Shown here: positions 17,707 to 26,533 of the stretch, piece by piece
Position numbering within the stretch: the stretch's first letter is position 1
Layout of the letters: each line of letters opens with the position of its first letter
Source of the DNA: Anaerovorax odorimutans DSM 5092
Lineage (GTDB): Bacteria > Bacillota > Clostridia > Peptostreptococcales > Anaerovoracaceae
Direction: 5' to 3'
Assembly (NCBI RefSeq): GCF_000426305.1
Contig: NZ_AUFC01000013.1
Coordinates: 1-64,000 of the forward strand
Length of the DNA: 64,000 nucleotides
The notes under the pieces: generated by a model
The model's database searches: none
Told to the model about the DNA's origin: nothing
The model's input: only the letters and a program-made list of their open reading frames with translations
Program-made: the position numbers and the translations under genes

Positions 17707-19185
17707 TTGGAAAACCTAAACATATATGAAAGTATATCCGAGCGGACGCAAGGCGACATATATATCGGCGTAGTAGGTCCCGTTCGTACTGGTAAATCCA
17801 CATTCATAAAACGTTTTATGGATTTATTAGTCATTCCAAATGTGAAAAATTCTTATGTAAAAGAAAGAATTACAGATGAATTGCCACAAAGTGGCTCAGG
17901 AAGAACAATTACAACAACTGAACCAAAATTTATACCGGCAGATGCAGTACCTTTAGAATTACAAGGTAATACGAAATTTAAAGTAAAAATGGTAGATTGC
18001 GTAGGGTATATGGTTAACTCTGCTATTGGCCATATGGAAAATAATAAGATGAGAATGGTAAATACACCTTGGCAGGAAGATAAAATTCCTTTTGAAGATG
18101 CCGCAGAAATAGGAACAAGAAAAGTTATAACAGATCATTCAACTATTGGTGTTGTAGTTACTACTGATGGGACAATAGGAGAAATTGAAAGAGAAAACTA
18201 TGTTCCGGCAGAAGAAAGAGTTGTAAGAGAACTAAAAGAATTAAAAAAACCTTTTGTTATAATATTAAATTCTGTAGAGCCTGAGGAAGAAGCAGCACAG
18301 GATTTAAGATGCAGTCTGGAAACAAAATATCAAGTTCCAGTAATAGCAACAAATTGTGCAAGAATGAATGTAAATACTTTAAATCATATACTCAGCGATA
18401 CGCTTTATGAATTCCCAGCTACCCAGATAAGTTTTCATTTACCTGGATTTATTGAAGGTCTTGGAAGTGACCATTGGATTAAAGCTACAATTATAAATAA
18501 CATTAAAGAATGGAGCAAGACTTTTGATAACGTAAAAGATATAAGAGACAGTATTAATACTTTAGAAGATGGTCAAATTATACAAGGAATTTCTATAAGT
18601 AATATGGATTTGGGAACAGGAAATATTGAAGTAGAAGTAGAAGCTGTAAAAGGATTATTCTATAAAGTACTGGAAGAAATCATGGATGAAGAAGTTAAAA
18701 ATGATTATCATTTCTTTAAGTTAATTAAAGAATTTTCGCAAGCGAAAAAATCTTATGACAAACTGAAATCCGCAATGGAACAAGTTGAAGACAGCGGATA
18801 TGGTATTGTGCAGCCTAAACTTACAGAAATGGTACTTGAAGAACCCGAAATTTTTAAACAAGGTAATAAATTCGGAGTTCGTCTTAAAGCGAAAGCACCG
18901 TCATTACATATTATAAAGACGGACATTACAACAGAAGTATCCCCTGTAGTCGGGTCAGAAAAACAGTCGGAAGATTTAATAAAATATCTGCTTACCGAAT
19001 TTGAAAATGATCCGTCTAAAATTTGGGATACAAATATATTTGGAAAATCCTTATATGAAATGGTTACAGAACAGATGGAAAATAAATTATCTAATGTTCC
19101 CGATCATATTAGAACTAAAGTTCAAAGATCATTGCAGAAAATTAGTGATGAAGGAAAGGACTATTTCATTTGTATCGTATTATAA
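17707..19185 (+). CDS. spoIVA: Stage IV sporulation protein A (spore coat ATPase)
   Basis: 492 aa from the TTG at 17707, which has GAGGAGG eight bases upstream; this gives exactly the length I recall for B. subtilis SpoIVA. The in-frame start at 17677 would put the ribosome site inside the gene. Walker A is GPVRTGKSTF near residue 25. Conserved blocks DELPQS, TTTEPKF, MINTPW-like (MVNTPWQED), AAEIGTRKVI, HSTIGVVVTTDGTIG, GYGIV.P and KFGVRLKAKAPS..II are all present. SpoIVA hydrolyses ATP to polymerise into the basement layer of the spore coat on the forespore surface. It is expected to be sigma-E dependent; a TCATAAA about 70 bp upstream could be part of such a promoter but is not convincing. 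Confidence 0.95.
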   Translation: MENLNIYESISERTQGDIYIGVVGPVRTGKSTFIKRFMDLLVIPNVKNSYVKERITDELPQSGSGRTITTTEPKFIPADAVPLELQGNTKFKVKMVDCVGYMVNSAIGHMENNKMRMVNTPWQEDKIPFEDAAEIGTRKVITDHSTIGVVVTTDGTIGEIERENYVPAEERVVRELKELKKPFVIILNSVEPEEEAAQDLRCSLETKYQVPVIATNCARMNVNTLNHILSDTLYEFPATQISFHLPGFIEGLGSDHWIKATIINNIKEWSKTFDNVKDIRDSINTLEDGQIIQGISISNMDLGTGNIEVEVEAVKGLFYKVLEEIMDEEVKNDYHFFKLIKEFSQAKKSYDKLKSAMEQVEDSGYGIVQPKLTEMVLEEPEIFKQGNKFGVRLKAKAPSLHIIKTDITTEVSPVVGSEKQSEDLIKYLLTEFENDPSKIWDTNIFGKSLYEMVTEQMENKLSNVPDHIRTKVQRSLQKISDEGKDYFICIVL

Positions 19186-19453
19186 ATATTGTAAATCAGT
19201 AAATAAATATATAAATATAAAAAAGCTTCAACAAACCTCTTGAAAACTACAGCAATTTGTGTAGAAACAGGAGGTTTTCCTTGTGTTATAATAAAAATTA
19301 AAGTAAAGTTAGATATAAGATTCAAAATACCTTACAAAGATTATTAAAATTTTAAATTTGTTATATAATATTAATTGAATACACTGTTAAATAATTTCTA
19401 TAAATATATAATATACGTTAAAAGTAGTAAAATTTAGGATTGAGAGGTTTAAA

Positions 19454-20839
19454 ATGTCGGAGAATAATAAGGCGTATGAATTTGAGAAAGAATTAGATAA
19501 TATATTATCTGCAATCCATGATGATATTTTAATTACTGACGGAAAAGGTATCGTAATTAATGTAAGTCCTACTTTTGAAAGTGTATACGGTGTCAGCAGA
19601 GAAGATGCAATTGGTCAGAGCGTTTATGATATGGAAAGACAAGGAGTATTCAAACCATCTATAATTGCTATCGTTTTGAAAACCGGACAAAAGGTTACAA
19701 TGACACAAATAAACAATAAGAACAGAGATATCATAGTTACAGCAACGCCGGTTAAAAATACACAAGGCGAAATAACCAGAGTGATCAGCTATTCAAGAGA
19801 TATTACAGAATTTAAAAATTTGCAGCAGCAGCATGAATTACTTGAAAATAAATTCGAAAAATATGCTGAAGAGTTGGAGCTTTTGAGAAGCGAAAGCTTG
19901 GAAATAGCAGGTGTTGTCTCAAAATCAATCGTGTCACAGAATGTAATAAAAACAATAAATAAAGTGGCAAAATTTGATGTTAATGTTTTACTAACAGGAG
20001 AATCCGGTGTAGGAAAAACGATGTTTGCAAAATTGATTCATAATAAAAGTAATCGGGCAGAGGGCCCTTTTATAGAAATAAATTGTGGCGCTATTCCGGA
20101 AAATCTTCTTGAATCCGAACTGTTTGGTTATGAAAAAGGGTCATTTACAGGAGCAAATAAAGAAGGGAAAATAGGTCTTATTGAACTAACTGAAAATGGA
20201 ACATTATTTTTAGATGAAGTAAGTGAAATACCGCCTAGCTTACAAGTAAAACTTTTAAAAGTAATTCAAGACAAAACAATAATCAGAGTCGGAGGAACAA
20301 AAGAAATCCAAGTGGATTTTCGCTTAATAGCAGCCTCTAACAAGGACTTTAAAGCCTTGATTAGAGATAATCTCTTTCGTGAAGACTTATATTACAGATT
20401 AAATGTAATAACCATAGATATACCACCTTTGAGAGAAAGAAGAGAAGATTTAATCCATCTTATTAAATTATTCTTAGAAAGATTTAATGAATCCTACAAA
20501 TTAAAAAAGAAACTGTCACAAGGCGCATTTGATTTATTATGTGAATATAAATGGCCAGGTAATATAAGAGAATTGGAAAATGCCCTAGAACGTTTAGTTT
20601 TAACATCTGAATCAGACTTTATACTGCCTTCACATTTACCCAAATATATTAACAAAAATATTACTATGTATGAATTGGATAATAATGTATCATTAAGACA
20701 GAGGTTGGAAAAGTATGAGAGGGAAATTGTTTGCGAAGCATATAATAAATGCGGCTCAACTATAGGAGTTGCTAAAATACTGGGCATAAGTCAGCCTTCT
20801 GCGGTGAGAAAGATACAAAAATATGTAAAGAAAATATAA
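19454..20839 (+). CDS. Sigma-54-dependent activator with PAS sensor
   Basis: 461 aa. PAS domain at about 12-120 (ILITDGKGIVINVSPTFE, then ITRVISYSRDITE), a coiled-coil linker, then an AAA+ domain from about 150: Walker A TGESGVGKT, sigma-54 contact loop GSFTGA (usual form GAFTGA), Walker B GTLFLDEVSE, arginine finger region FREDLYYRLNV. C-terminal Fis-type helix-turn-helix about 425-461 (GSTIGVAKILGISQPSAVRK). No receiver domain, so the PAS domain or a small ligand is the input. The permease-cyclase operon next door has a perfect sigma-54 promoter and is the obvious target. Confidence 0.93.
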   Translation: MSENNKAYEFEKELDNILSAIHDDILITDGKGIVINVSPTFESVYGVSREDAIGQSVYDMERQGVFKPSIIAIVLKTGQKVTMTQINNKNRDIIVTATPVKNTQGEITRVISYSRDITEFKNLQQQHELLENKFEKYAEELELLRSESLEIAGVVSKSIVSQNVIKTINKVAKFDVNVLLTGESGVGKTMFAKLIHNKSNRAEGPFIEINCGAIPENLLESELFGYEKGSFTGANKEGKIGLIELTENGTLFLDEVSEIPPSLQVKLLKVIQDKTIIRVGGTKEIQVDFRLIAASNKDFKALIRDNLFREDLYYRLNVITIDIPPLRERREDLIHLIKLFLERFNESYKLKKKLSQGAFDLLCEYKWPGNIRELENALERLVLTSESDFILPSHLPKYINKNITMYELDNNVSLRQRLEKYEREIVCEAYNKCGSTIGVAKILGISQPSAVRKIQKYVKKI

Positions 20840-20848
20840 GAAAGAAAT

Positions 20849-20880
20849 AAAGGATATTCAAAAATGAATATCCTTTATTT
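20849..20880 (+). terminator. Terminator of the sigma-54 activator gene
   Basis: A 12-bp perfect stem AAAGGATATTCA/TGAATATCCTTT with a 4-base loop, followed by ATTTGTTTTTG. Confidence 0.85.
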
Positions 20881-20981
20881 GTTTTTGAATAATTAAATAT
20901 ATTTTGCAATATTGCGATATGTTTGATTTTTCAGTTAATTAAAAAATTTAAAAGGAAAATTAAAAATAAATTTATTAAGTA

Positions 20982-20999
20982 TTATTCAATAATGAATAA
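20982..20999. promoter_or_regulatory. Candidate upstream activator site
   Basis: Perfect inverted repeat TTATTCA-N4-TGAATAA, 72 bp upstream of the -24 element. Sigma-54 activators bind such sites at 70-150 bp. A second palindrome (TTGAAATTTCAA, 21048-21059) sits nearer the promoter. Confidence 0.4.
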
Positions 21000-21070
21000 A
21001 TTAATGATTAATAAATGTTAATTAAACCCATCAATATAGTTAAATTGTTGAAATTTCAATAAAATTATCT

Positions 21071-21086
21071 TGGCATTGGTCTTGCA
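21071..21086 (+). promoter_or_regulatory. Sigma-54 (-24/-12) promoter of the permease-cyclase operon
   Basis: TGGCATTGGTCTTGCA: GG at 21072-21073 and GC at 21084-21085 with exactly 10 bp between, matching TGGCAC-N5-TTGCW. It lies about 55 bp upstream of the permease start. Confidence 0.85.
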
Positions 21087-21139
21087 TATTTAAAAATTAA
21101 GCAATAGGTTTTTAAAAATGATAAAGGGAGGATCTTTAC

Positions 21140-22468
21140 ATGAAAGAAAATCAAAATTCAGAGGCCTATCAAGATGATGTAATGCCTATAGCACTGGAAA
21201 ACAGAACTTTGTCAGGAGTTTCAAACTTCGCTATATGGTTTGCATGCAACTTAGTTGTTACAACTATGTTGACGGGTATGTACATGGTTCCGGACTTGAC
21301 TTTTGGAACAGCATTAAAAGTAGTCTTTATTGGGTCCATTATTGGTGTAATACCTTTAGCTTTAATTGGTGTAATGGGAACAAAGACAGGACTTGTTACA
21401 ATGGTATTAAGCAGAGCAGTTTTCGGAGAAAAAGGCTCTTTGCTGCCATCATCTGTTAATATCTTTATTTTAGTAGCTTGGTCATGGGCACAAGCCGGTC
21501 TTGGCGGTTTAGCGTTAAATTATGCAGTAAACTATTACACAGGATTTAGCAGCCCGGCACTGTTTACTATTATTACTGAAATTTTAGTTGTAGTTATTTC
21601 TTTATATGCAATTAAAGGTATAGCGCTTTATGAAAAAATTGCAATGATTCTTATTATAGTAATTACAGGAAGCGTTATTGTAAAGGCTTTTACCTCAATT
21701 GGAATGGATCTAATTCTTTCTGTGCCATCAGATAATGTAAGTGGATTGACTGCAATGGCAGCTTTTGATATTGTAGTTGCTACGGCTTTATCTTGGACTC
21801 CTATGGCAGCAGACTATAACCGAAATTGTAAGACAATAAAAGGTGCCGCAATTGGATGCGGAGCAGGATGGGCTTTAGGCACGACTCTTTCAATGGGTGT
21901 TGGTGCACTAATGATAGGTATGATTTTGGCAGGTAACATGAATTTAACTTATGAACCATCTCAAGTGTTTGGAGAAATTGGATTTGGTCTTGCAGGTTCT
22001 GTAGTAATCTTTATGTCAGTAATTGCTGCAAATGTAATGTGTGTATACAGTGCAACAATGTCATTTTTAAACGTGTACCCAAAACCAGGGTTTAAAAAAA
22101 CTGCAATTGTAATTGGTGTAATTTGTGTTATCGGAGCTTTATTCAGCGGTATTTTAGATGCCTTCTTGAGCTTTGTAAACATAATTGGAGTTTTATTTAT
22201 GCCTATATTCTCAATAATGATTGCAGACTTTTTTGTTATTAAAAAATGCAAATATAATGTAGAAGCTATAGTGAATCCCCAAAAATATAAAGACTATCGT
22301 TATAATAACGGTGTGAATATTATTTCTATGATTGTTTTTGTGATTTCGGCAGTAATAGCTTACTATCTGAGTATGATTCATACTGTTGCAATAGGAGCGA
22401 CCCTTCCTACTTTCTTTATTGCATTTTTCTTATATATTATTGCAATGAAGCTATTTGGAAAGAAATAA
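21140..22468 (+). CDS. NCS1-family purine/pyrimidine-type permease
   Basis: 442 aa, about 12 membrane helices. The N-terminal motif ENRTLSGVSNFAIWFACNL and segments such as AWSWAQAGLGGLALNYAV and WTPMAADYNRNC are typical of the nucleobase:cation symporter-1 family (cytosine, purine, allantoin, hydantoin uptake). Start ATG behind GGGAGG. First gene of the operon transcribed from the sigma-54 promoter; a cyclase-family hydrolase follows 61 bp later. The substrate is not identifiable; the hydrolase suggests a compound opened by amide or lactam hydrolysis. Confidence 0.85.
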   Translation: MKENQNSEAYQDDVMPIALENRTLSGVSNFAIWFACNLVVTTMLTGMYMVPDLTFGTALKVVFIGSIIGVIPLALIGVMGTKTGLVTMVLSRAVFGEKGSLLPSSVNIFILVAWSWAQAGLGGLALNYAVNYYTGFSSPALFTIITEILVVVISLYAIKGIALYEKIAMILIIVITGSVIVKAFTSIGMDLILSVPSDNVSGLTAMAAFDIVVATALSWTPMAADYNRNCKTIKGAAIGCGAGWALGTTLSMGVGALMIGMILAGNMNLTYEPSQVFGEIGFGLAGSVVIFMSVIAANVMCVYSATMSFLNVYPKPGFKKTAIVIGVICVIGALFSGILDAFLSFVNIIGVLFMPIFSIMIADFFVIKKCKYNVEAIVNPQKYKDYRYNNGVNIISMIVFVISAVIAYYLSMIHTVAIGATLPTFFIAFFLYIIAMKLFGKK

Positions 22469-22529
22469 ATAATCAATTTGTTTGTAAATATGAACTGCAG
22501 TGCAGTAGAAAAGAAAGTGAGAGATAAAA

Positions 22530-23183
22530 ATGTTTAAAGTAAAGAAATTTGTAGATTTAACTTGGGATTTAACAGAAAATACTCCTATTTATCCTGGAGA
22601 TCCTGAACCTAAAATTGAAGTCGCAACTACATTGGAAAATGAGGGGTATAATCTTTCAGGTGTATATGTAGGAACACAAACAGGGACACATGTAGATGCA
22701 CCTTATCACTTTAGTAATGAAGGAGCAACAATTGAACAGATGGAATTAGATTTCTTTTTCGGAGAAGCTGTTATTATAAGAGTAACTGATAAAAAAGCAA
22801 AAGAAGAAATTACAATGGAAGATTTAAAACCATATAGAGATAAGATTACAAAAGGGAAAATTGTACTTTTTAATACTAATTGGTATAAAAAAGTAGGTAC
22901 AGAAGAGTTTTTTGATCATCCTTATGTTTCTGCTGAAGTTGCACATTTTCTTGTAAACCAAGGTATTAGATTTATTTGTATTGATACAATCAATGCGGAC
23001 AACACAGGCGGAACAGAATTCCCTGTTCATGATCTTTTTTCTGAGAAGAGACTTATGATTGGTGAAAACATGGCTTATTTTGATCATATAGATTTTGATA
23101 ATGTGGTAGTTGCAGCTTTTCCAATGAAAATAGTAGGAACAGATGGTTCTCCGGTAAGAGCGGTGGCTATGGAAATAGAATAA
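22530..23183 (+). CDS. Cyclase-family metal-dependent hydrolase
   Basis: 217 aa, the usual length for the kynurenine-formamidase/isatin-hydrolase-like family. The metal motif reads TQTGTHVDAPYHF (the family is usually H-x-G-T-H-x-D-x-P-x-H; the first His is Gln here). Later motifs include DTINADN and PVHDLFSEKRLMIGENM. Such enzymes hydrolyse formamides or cyclic amides in the cytoplasm. Co-transcribed with the permease, so it probably acts on the imported compound. Start ATG after GAAAGTGAG. Confidence 0.85.
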   Translation: MFKVKKFVDLTWDLTENTPIYPGDPEPKIEVATTLENEGYNLSGVYVGTQTGTHVDAPYHFSNEGATIEQMELDFFFGEAVIIRVTDKKAKEEITMEDLKPYRDKITKGKIVLFNTNWYKKVGTEEFFDHPYVSAEVAHFLVNQGIRFICIDTINADNTGGTEFPVHDLFSEKRLMIGENMAYFDHIDFDNVVVAAFPMKIVGTDGSPVRAVAMEIE

Positions 23184-23265
23184 TTATAAGGTTGAAAAAA
23201 TTATAAGTCTTAAAGATAACCTGCTACTCAAATTAATAAAATATTGGCAATGTTTATAAAACAGA

Positions 23266-23300
23266 AAATATGAGTTTTTATTAACTCATATTTTTTGTTT
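23266..23300 (+). terminator. Terminator of the permease-cyclase operon
   Basis: An 11-bp perfect stem AAATATGAGTT/AACTCATATTT with a 6-base loop and a following T run. Confidence 0.85.
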
Positions 23301-23820
23301 TTGTGAATTATTAATGATAGAATAATTTTTATATAAAAATTAATGATAAAATTTAAATATTAAAAATCTCAGAGTAAAATATTTAAGAATTTACAAAGTA
23401 ATGTTAAGGAATCATTTTCCAAGTGCAATCCACTTTATCAATATTTTTAGTTAATATTTATTTTCTGATTTTTGCTTTTATTGTTAATACTATTATTATA
23501 ATTATCTCTATTCTTAGGATTTAAAATAAATTATAAATAATTTTTTACTTTGTTTTAGTTTGGATTTTATCTCTTAGATAGTTAATGAAAATGATATTTA
23601 TCATAGTAAATAGTTTTTAAAATATAATTTACAAATCATTAACTAAGGCACTTTATTTTATAAACTAACACATAAAATAAGTAGGAAATTTAAAAAATAG
23701 ACTAATTTAAAATTTTTTATAAACGCTTTAATAAAGTATGTATTGATAAATCAAACAATTTTAGATAAAATAAGATAGCTTAAAATACAAATATTATTAA
23801 TTATTCAATATATAGATTTA
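23301..23820. other. A/T-rich gap, nothing identified
   Basis: About 520 bp without a gene, hairpin or convincing promoter. It presumably contains the promoter of the CsoR-type gene at its right end. Confidence 0.4.
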
Positions 23821-23838
23821 AAAGGAGATAAGTTGATT

Positions 23839-24189
23839 ATGAAAGAAAATGGAGAATTCCATACCCATACGGCATCTGACGGAACAGAGTATTCACACAG
23901 TCACGATGAGATGCATGGTCATAAACATAGTCATAAGCATACGAAAGCAGTATTAAACCGCATATCTCGTGCAAGCGGTCACTTAGAATCAGTAAAGAGA
24001 ATGATAGAAGACGGAAGAGACTGCAGTGAAGTTTTGATTCAATTGTCAGCCGTAATAGCTGCTTTAAACAATACAGGCAAGCTGATATTAAAAGATCATA
24101 TTGAAAATTGCATAGTAGATGCTGTGGAATCAGGTGACAGAGAAGTTATAGATAATATGAATAAAGCCATAGATCGATTTATAAAATAA
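23839..24189 (+). CDS. CsoR/FrmR-type metal-sensing repressor with His-rich tail
   Basis: 116 aa from the ATG at 23839 (AAAGGAG 11 bases upstream; a TTG at 23833 is possible but close). The first 35 residues hold ten His (FHTHTAS, EYSHSHDEMHGHKHSHKHT). The rest is the all-helical CsoR core (VLNRISRASGHLESVKRMIEDGRDC). The metal-site residues are Cys (RDCSEVL), His and Cys (DHIENC), the Cys-His-Cys set of Cu(I)-sensing CsoR. These proteins leave the operator when metal binds. No exporter or chaperone gene is adjacent, so its target is elsewhere. The His tail suggests Ni, Zn or Co buffering or sensing. Confidence 0.85.
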   Translation: MKENGEFHTHTASDGTEYSHSHDEMHGHKHSHKHTKAVLNRISRASGHLESVKRMIEDGRDCSEVLIQLSAVIAALNNTGKLILKDHIENCIVDAVESGDREVIDNMNKAIDRFIK

Positions 24190-24224
24190 TTAATTTATAG
24201 TTTAAAATAGTATTAATAACCATA

Positions 24225-24257
24225 CCATATTGAAGTAAAATTCAATGTGGTTTTTTT
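24225..24257 (+). terminator. Terminator of the CsoR-type gene
   Basis: CCATATTGAA pairs with TTCAATGTGG (one G-U pair), 6-base loop, then seven T. Confidence 0.85.
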
Positions 24258-24586
24258 ATTATACGGACAATACGGTAATCTTTTTCAATCACTGCCTATT
24301 AATCATCCTTTAAAACGTGAACTATTTTCAAGATGTTTTAAATCAGTTATTTAATGATTATGAAAAAATGCAAATCATACAAATATTAAACCAATATAAC
24401 TATGAATATTTAGTTATATTGGTATTTTTGTATAAAAAATTTAATGAATTTAATTGTAATATTATTTAGAATTTTAACAAAAAAAGAAATTTAATTGTTG
24501 ACAATAATATTAAAATAGTTATAATGAGTTTTGTATAATTGTATTTAGTTTGTTTTTGTTTGTGAGGTCAGAGGGGTTTTATCAGT
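24258..24586. other. Gap with a second terminator-like hairpin (24391-24422)
   Basis: No gene is seen. A 12-bp perfect stem (24391-24402 with 24411-24422) followed by TATTTTTG looks like a terminator but no coding sequence precedes it. It could end a small RNA, back up the first terminator, or be part of the Crp-type gene leader. Confidence 0.45.
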
Positions 24587-25249
24587 ATGGATAAGGAAAT
24601 AAGTGTCATGTTACAATCAAAGCTATTTGAAGGTTTTAATGCTTCAGATTGCATGATTCTTTATTCTCTTTTAAAACCTACAATGAAAAGTTTAATAAAA
24701 GGTGAAGTTATTGTTCATGAAAAAGAAAAATTACAATATCTCGGAATTTTGTGTAAAGGTAAACTGACAAGTGTAAAATATGACTATGAAGGAAATATGC
24801 ATTTAATGCAAATTATAGAAAAAGGAAATTTTTTTGGTCTTGAAATTATGGCTACAAAGACATGTATAAGTCCTGTTACTATTATCAGCGTGGAAGATTC
24901 ATCAGTTTTGAAGTTTTCAAAAAATAAATTAATATTGCAAGAAATTTTACCTCCTAAATTTCAAATTAAATTATTATCTAATATGATTAGATTAATTGCA
25001 AATGAGGATATGAAAAAAATATATAAGATAGAGACCCTTTCCAGCAAATCTTTAAGAGGAAGGATTTTAACTTATTTATATTTAATTAAAAATAAAAGAG
25101 GCACATCAACATTTTCCATTGGCATGAACAGAGAACAGTTTGCTCAATACTTATGTGTAAATAGAAGTGCTTTATCTCATGAACTGAGTTTAATGAAGAA
25201 AGAAGGAATAATATCATTTAATAAAGATGTATTTACTTTTTATGACTAA
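24587..25249 (+). CDS. Crp/Fnr-family transcriptional regulator
   Basis: 220 aa. Cyclic-nucleotide-binding-type beta barrel (about 15-120: SLIKGEVIVHEKEKLQYLGI, GKLTSVKYDYEGN, EKGNFFGLEIM), dimer helix, then a winged helix with MNREQFAQYLCVNRSALSHE near the end, the Crp recognition helix pattern. No cysteine cluster for an Fe-S centre at the N-terminus, so it is not a classical oxygen-sensing Fnr. It lies directly upstream of the 18-kb surface/ECF cluster on the same strand and is the most likely local regulator. Start ATG after GAGGGG. Confidence 0.85.
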   Translation: MDKEISVMLQSKLFEGFNASDCMILYSLLKPTMKSLIKGEVIVHEKEKLQYLGILCKGKLTSVKYDYEGNMHLMQIIEKGNFFGLEIMATKTCISPVTIISVEDSSVLKFSKNKLILQEILPPKFQIKLLSNMIRLIANEDMKKIYKIETLSSKSLRGRILTYLYLIKNKRGTSTFSIGMNREQFAQYLCVNRSALSHELSLMKKEGIISFNKDVFTFYD

Positions 25250-25348
25250 TTAACGAAAAAATAAATAAGAATACTTAGAAAATTGCAAATATAGTATAAT
25301 ATGATAGAACTTTGTTAAAAAAGTGAAAAATATGTGAAATTTGTCAGA

Positions 25349-25380
25349 AGTATGTTGGCTTGCCAACATACTTTTTTTAT
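25349..25380 (+). terminator. Left-border terminator of the surface cluster
   Basis: AGTATGTTGGC/GCCAACATACT with TTTTTTT following, 100 bp past the Crp/Fnr gene. Nearly the same hairpin (AGTATGTTG..CAACATACT) closes the cluster at 43298-43326. Confidence 0.85.
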
Positions 25381-25546
25381 TTATTGTGATAAAACATATT
25401 GTGGAATATTAAAAAAATTATTAATTTAAAGTAAAAGTCAAAGGATAGGAGGACATTTTGGATTTAAGTAAATTCAGCTGAATTATTTATTTTTATTATA
25501 GGTGAAACAATAGGTTATAAAAACATAAACAGGAGGATTATTAAGA

Positions 25547-26203
25547 ATGGGTTTTTCATCATCCATAAGTAATGCAATACATATTATCTCTTCTTCATTG
25601 AAGATTCCGGCAATTATTATATTACTTATATTTGTAGTAGTTGTGGTTTTTGAATTGGGAAGTCTGGCAGTAGAAATAATTTTTGAAAGAAGAAAAGAAA
25701 AAACTAAGGTATCAAAAATTTTAAATGAGATTCAAAATAAGAAGATAAATCAAATACAAGAAATCATAAGAGGCAGTAATCTTCTTAAACGTCAAAGATT
25801 GGCTTTAGATGAATTACTGCAAAATAATCAATTATCGCCGTCTTCAGGGCAGACATTGGCAAGAAGAATATTATCCACTGAAGATTTGCAGTATCAAAAG
25901 ACTATTTATCGAACGGATGTAATTGTAAGATTAGGACCTATGTTTGGATTAATGGCTACATTAATACCCTTAGGGCCGGGATTACTTGCCCTAGGACAAG
26001 GAGATACAAAAACTTTAGCGGATTCTTTGCTTACAGCGTTTGACGCTACAGTGGCAGGTTTGGCAACCGCAGGAGTAGCCTTTATTATATCTAAATTGCG
26101 TAAAAGGTGGTATGAGGACGATATGATTTCAACAGAGGCAATAATGGAAGGAATTTTAGAGGAGATGTATGGTAATGAAAGCAGGATTAAGGAACAACAG
26201 TAG
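25547..26203 (+). CDS. MotA/TolQ/ExbB proton-channel protein
   Basis: 218 aa. Membrane helix near residues 20-45 (IPAIIILLIFVVVVVFEL), a cytoplasmic helical stretch, then two helices containing the family signature (VIVRLGPMFGLMATLIPLGP, ADSLLTAFDATVAGLATAGV). These proteins form pentameric ion channels around an ExbD/MotB-type partner and turn proton flow into mechanical work. The next gene overlaps and looks like such a partner. The host appears to have no outer membrane, so a TonB-like role would have to act on the wall or S-layer. Start ATG after CAGGAGG. Confidence 0.85.
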   Translation: MGFSSSISNAIHIISSSLKIPAIIILLIFVVVVVFELGSLAVEIIFERRKEKTKVSKILNEIQNKKINQIQEIIRGSNLLKRQRLALDELLQNNQLSPSSGQTLARRILSTEDLQYQKTIYRTDVIVRLGPMFGLMATLIPLGPGLLALGQGDTKTLADSLLTAFDATVAGLATAGVAFIISKLRKRWYEDDMISTEAIMEGILEEMYGNESRIKEQQ

Positions 26204-26498
26204 CTTATACCGCAGAAAAGTATATGAGGAAGAAATAAATCCTTTAGACGGTGTGGTAAATATAGTAGATGCAATGTTGGTTTTTGCTTGCGGATTAATG
26301 TTATCCTTAGTAATTTACTGGAATGTTGATTTAGAAGGAAGCAAAATGGTTCAAATTGACAAAGGGACCGACGTAACACAAGTGGAAGAGATACAAGATA
26401 AAGTAGAAGAAAGTAAAAATGGAGGAGACAGTTATGAAAAATTAGGTACAGTATACAAAGATCCCGTAACTGGGAAAATGTATATGTTGGAAGAATGA
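26175..26498 (+). CDS. DUF2149-like ExbD-type partner of the proton channel
   Basis: 107 aa from the ATG at 26175 (AGAGGAG ten bases upstream), overlapping the channel gene by 29 bp. Near the N-terminus is INPLDGVVNIVDAMLVFACG, then LMLSLVIYWN, a single membrane helix with a conserved Asp before it as in ExbD/TolR. A short extracytoplasmic tail (YEKLGTVYKDPVTGKMYMLE) follows. From memory DUF2149 proteins accompany TolQ/ExbB homologues in methanogens and Clostridia. Likely the force-transmitting subunit. Confidence 0.7.
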   Translation: MKAGLRNNSSLYRRKVYEEEINPLDGVVNIVDAMLVFACGLMLSLVIYWNVDLEGSKMVQIDKGTDVTQVEEIQDKVEESKNGGDSYEKLGTVYKDPVTGKMYMLEE

Positions 26499-26533
26499 AT
26501 ATAAGAAAACAGAAAGCAAAGAGGTGAATTTAA

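Noticed and set aside
19234-19276. Terminator after spoIVA
   Set aside because: AAACCTC/GAGGTTT arms exist but the loop is long and no T run follows; too weak to list.
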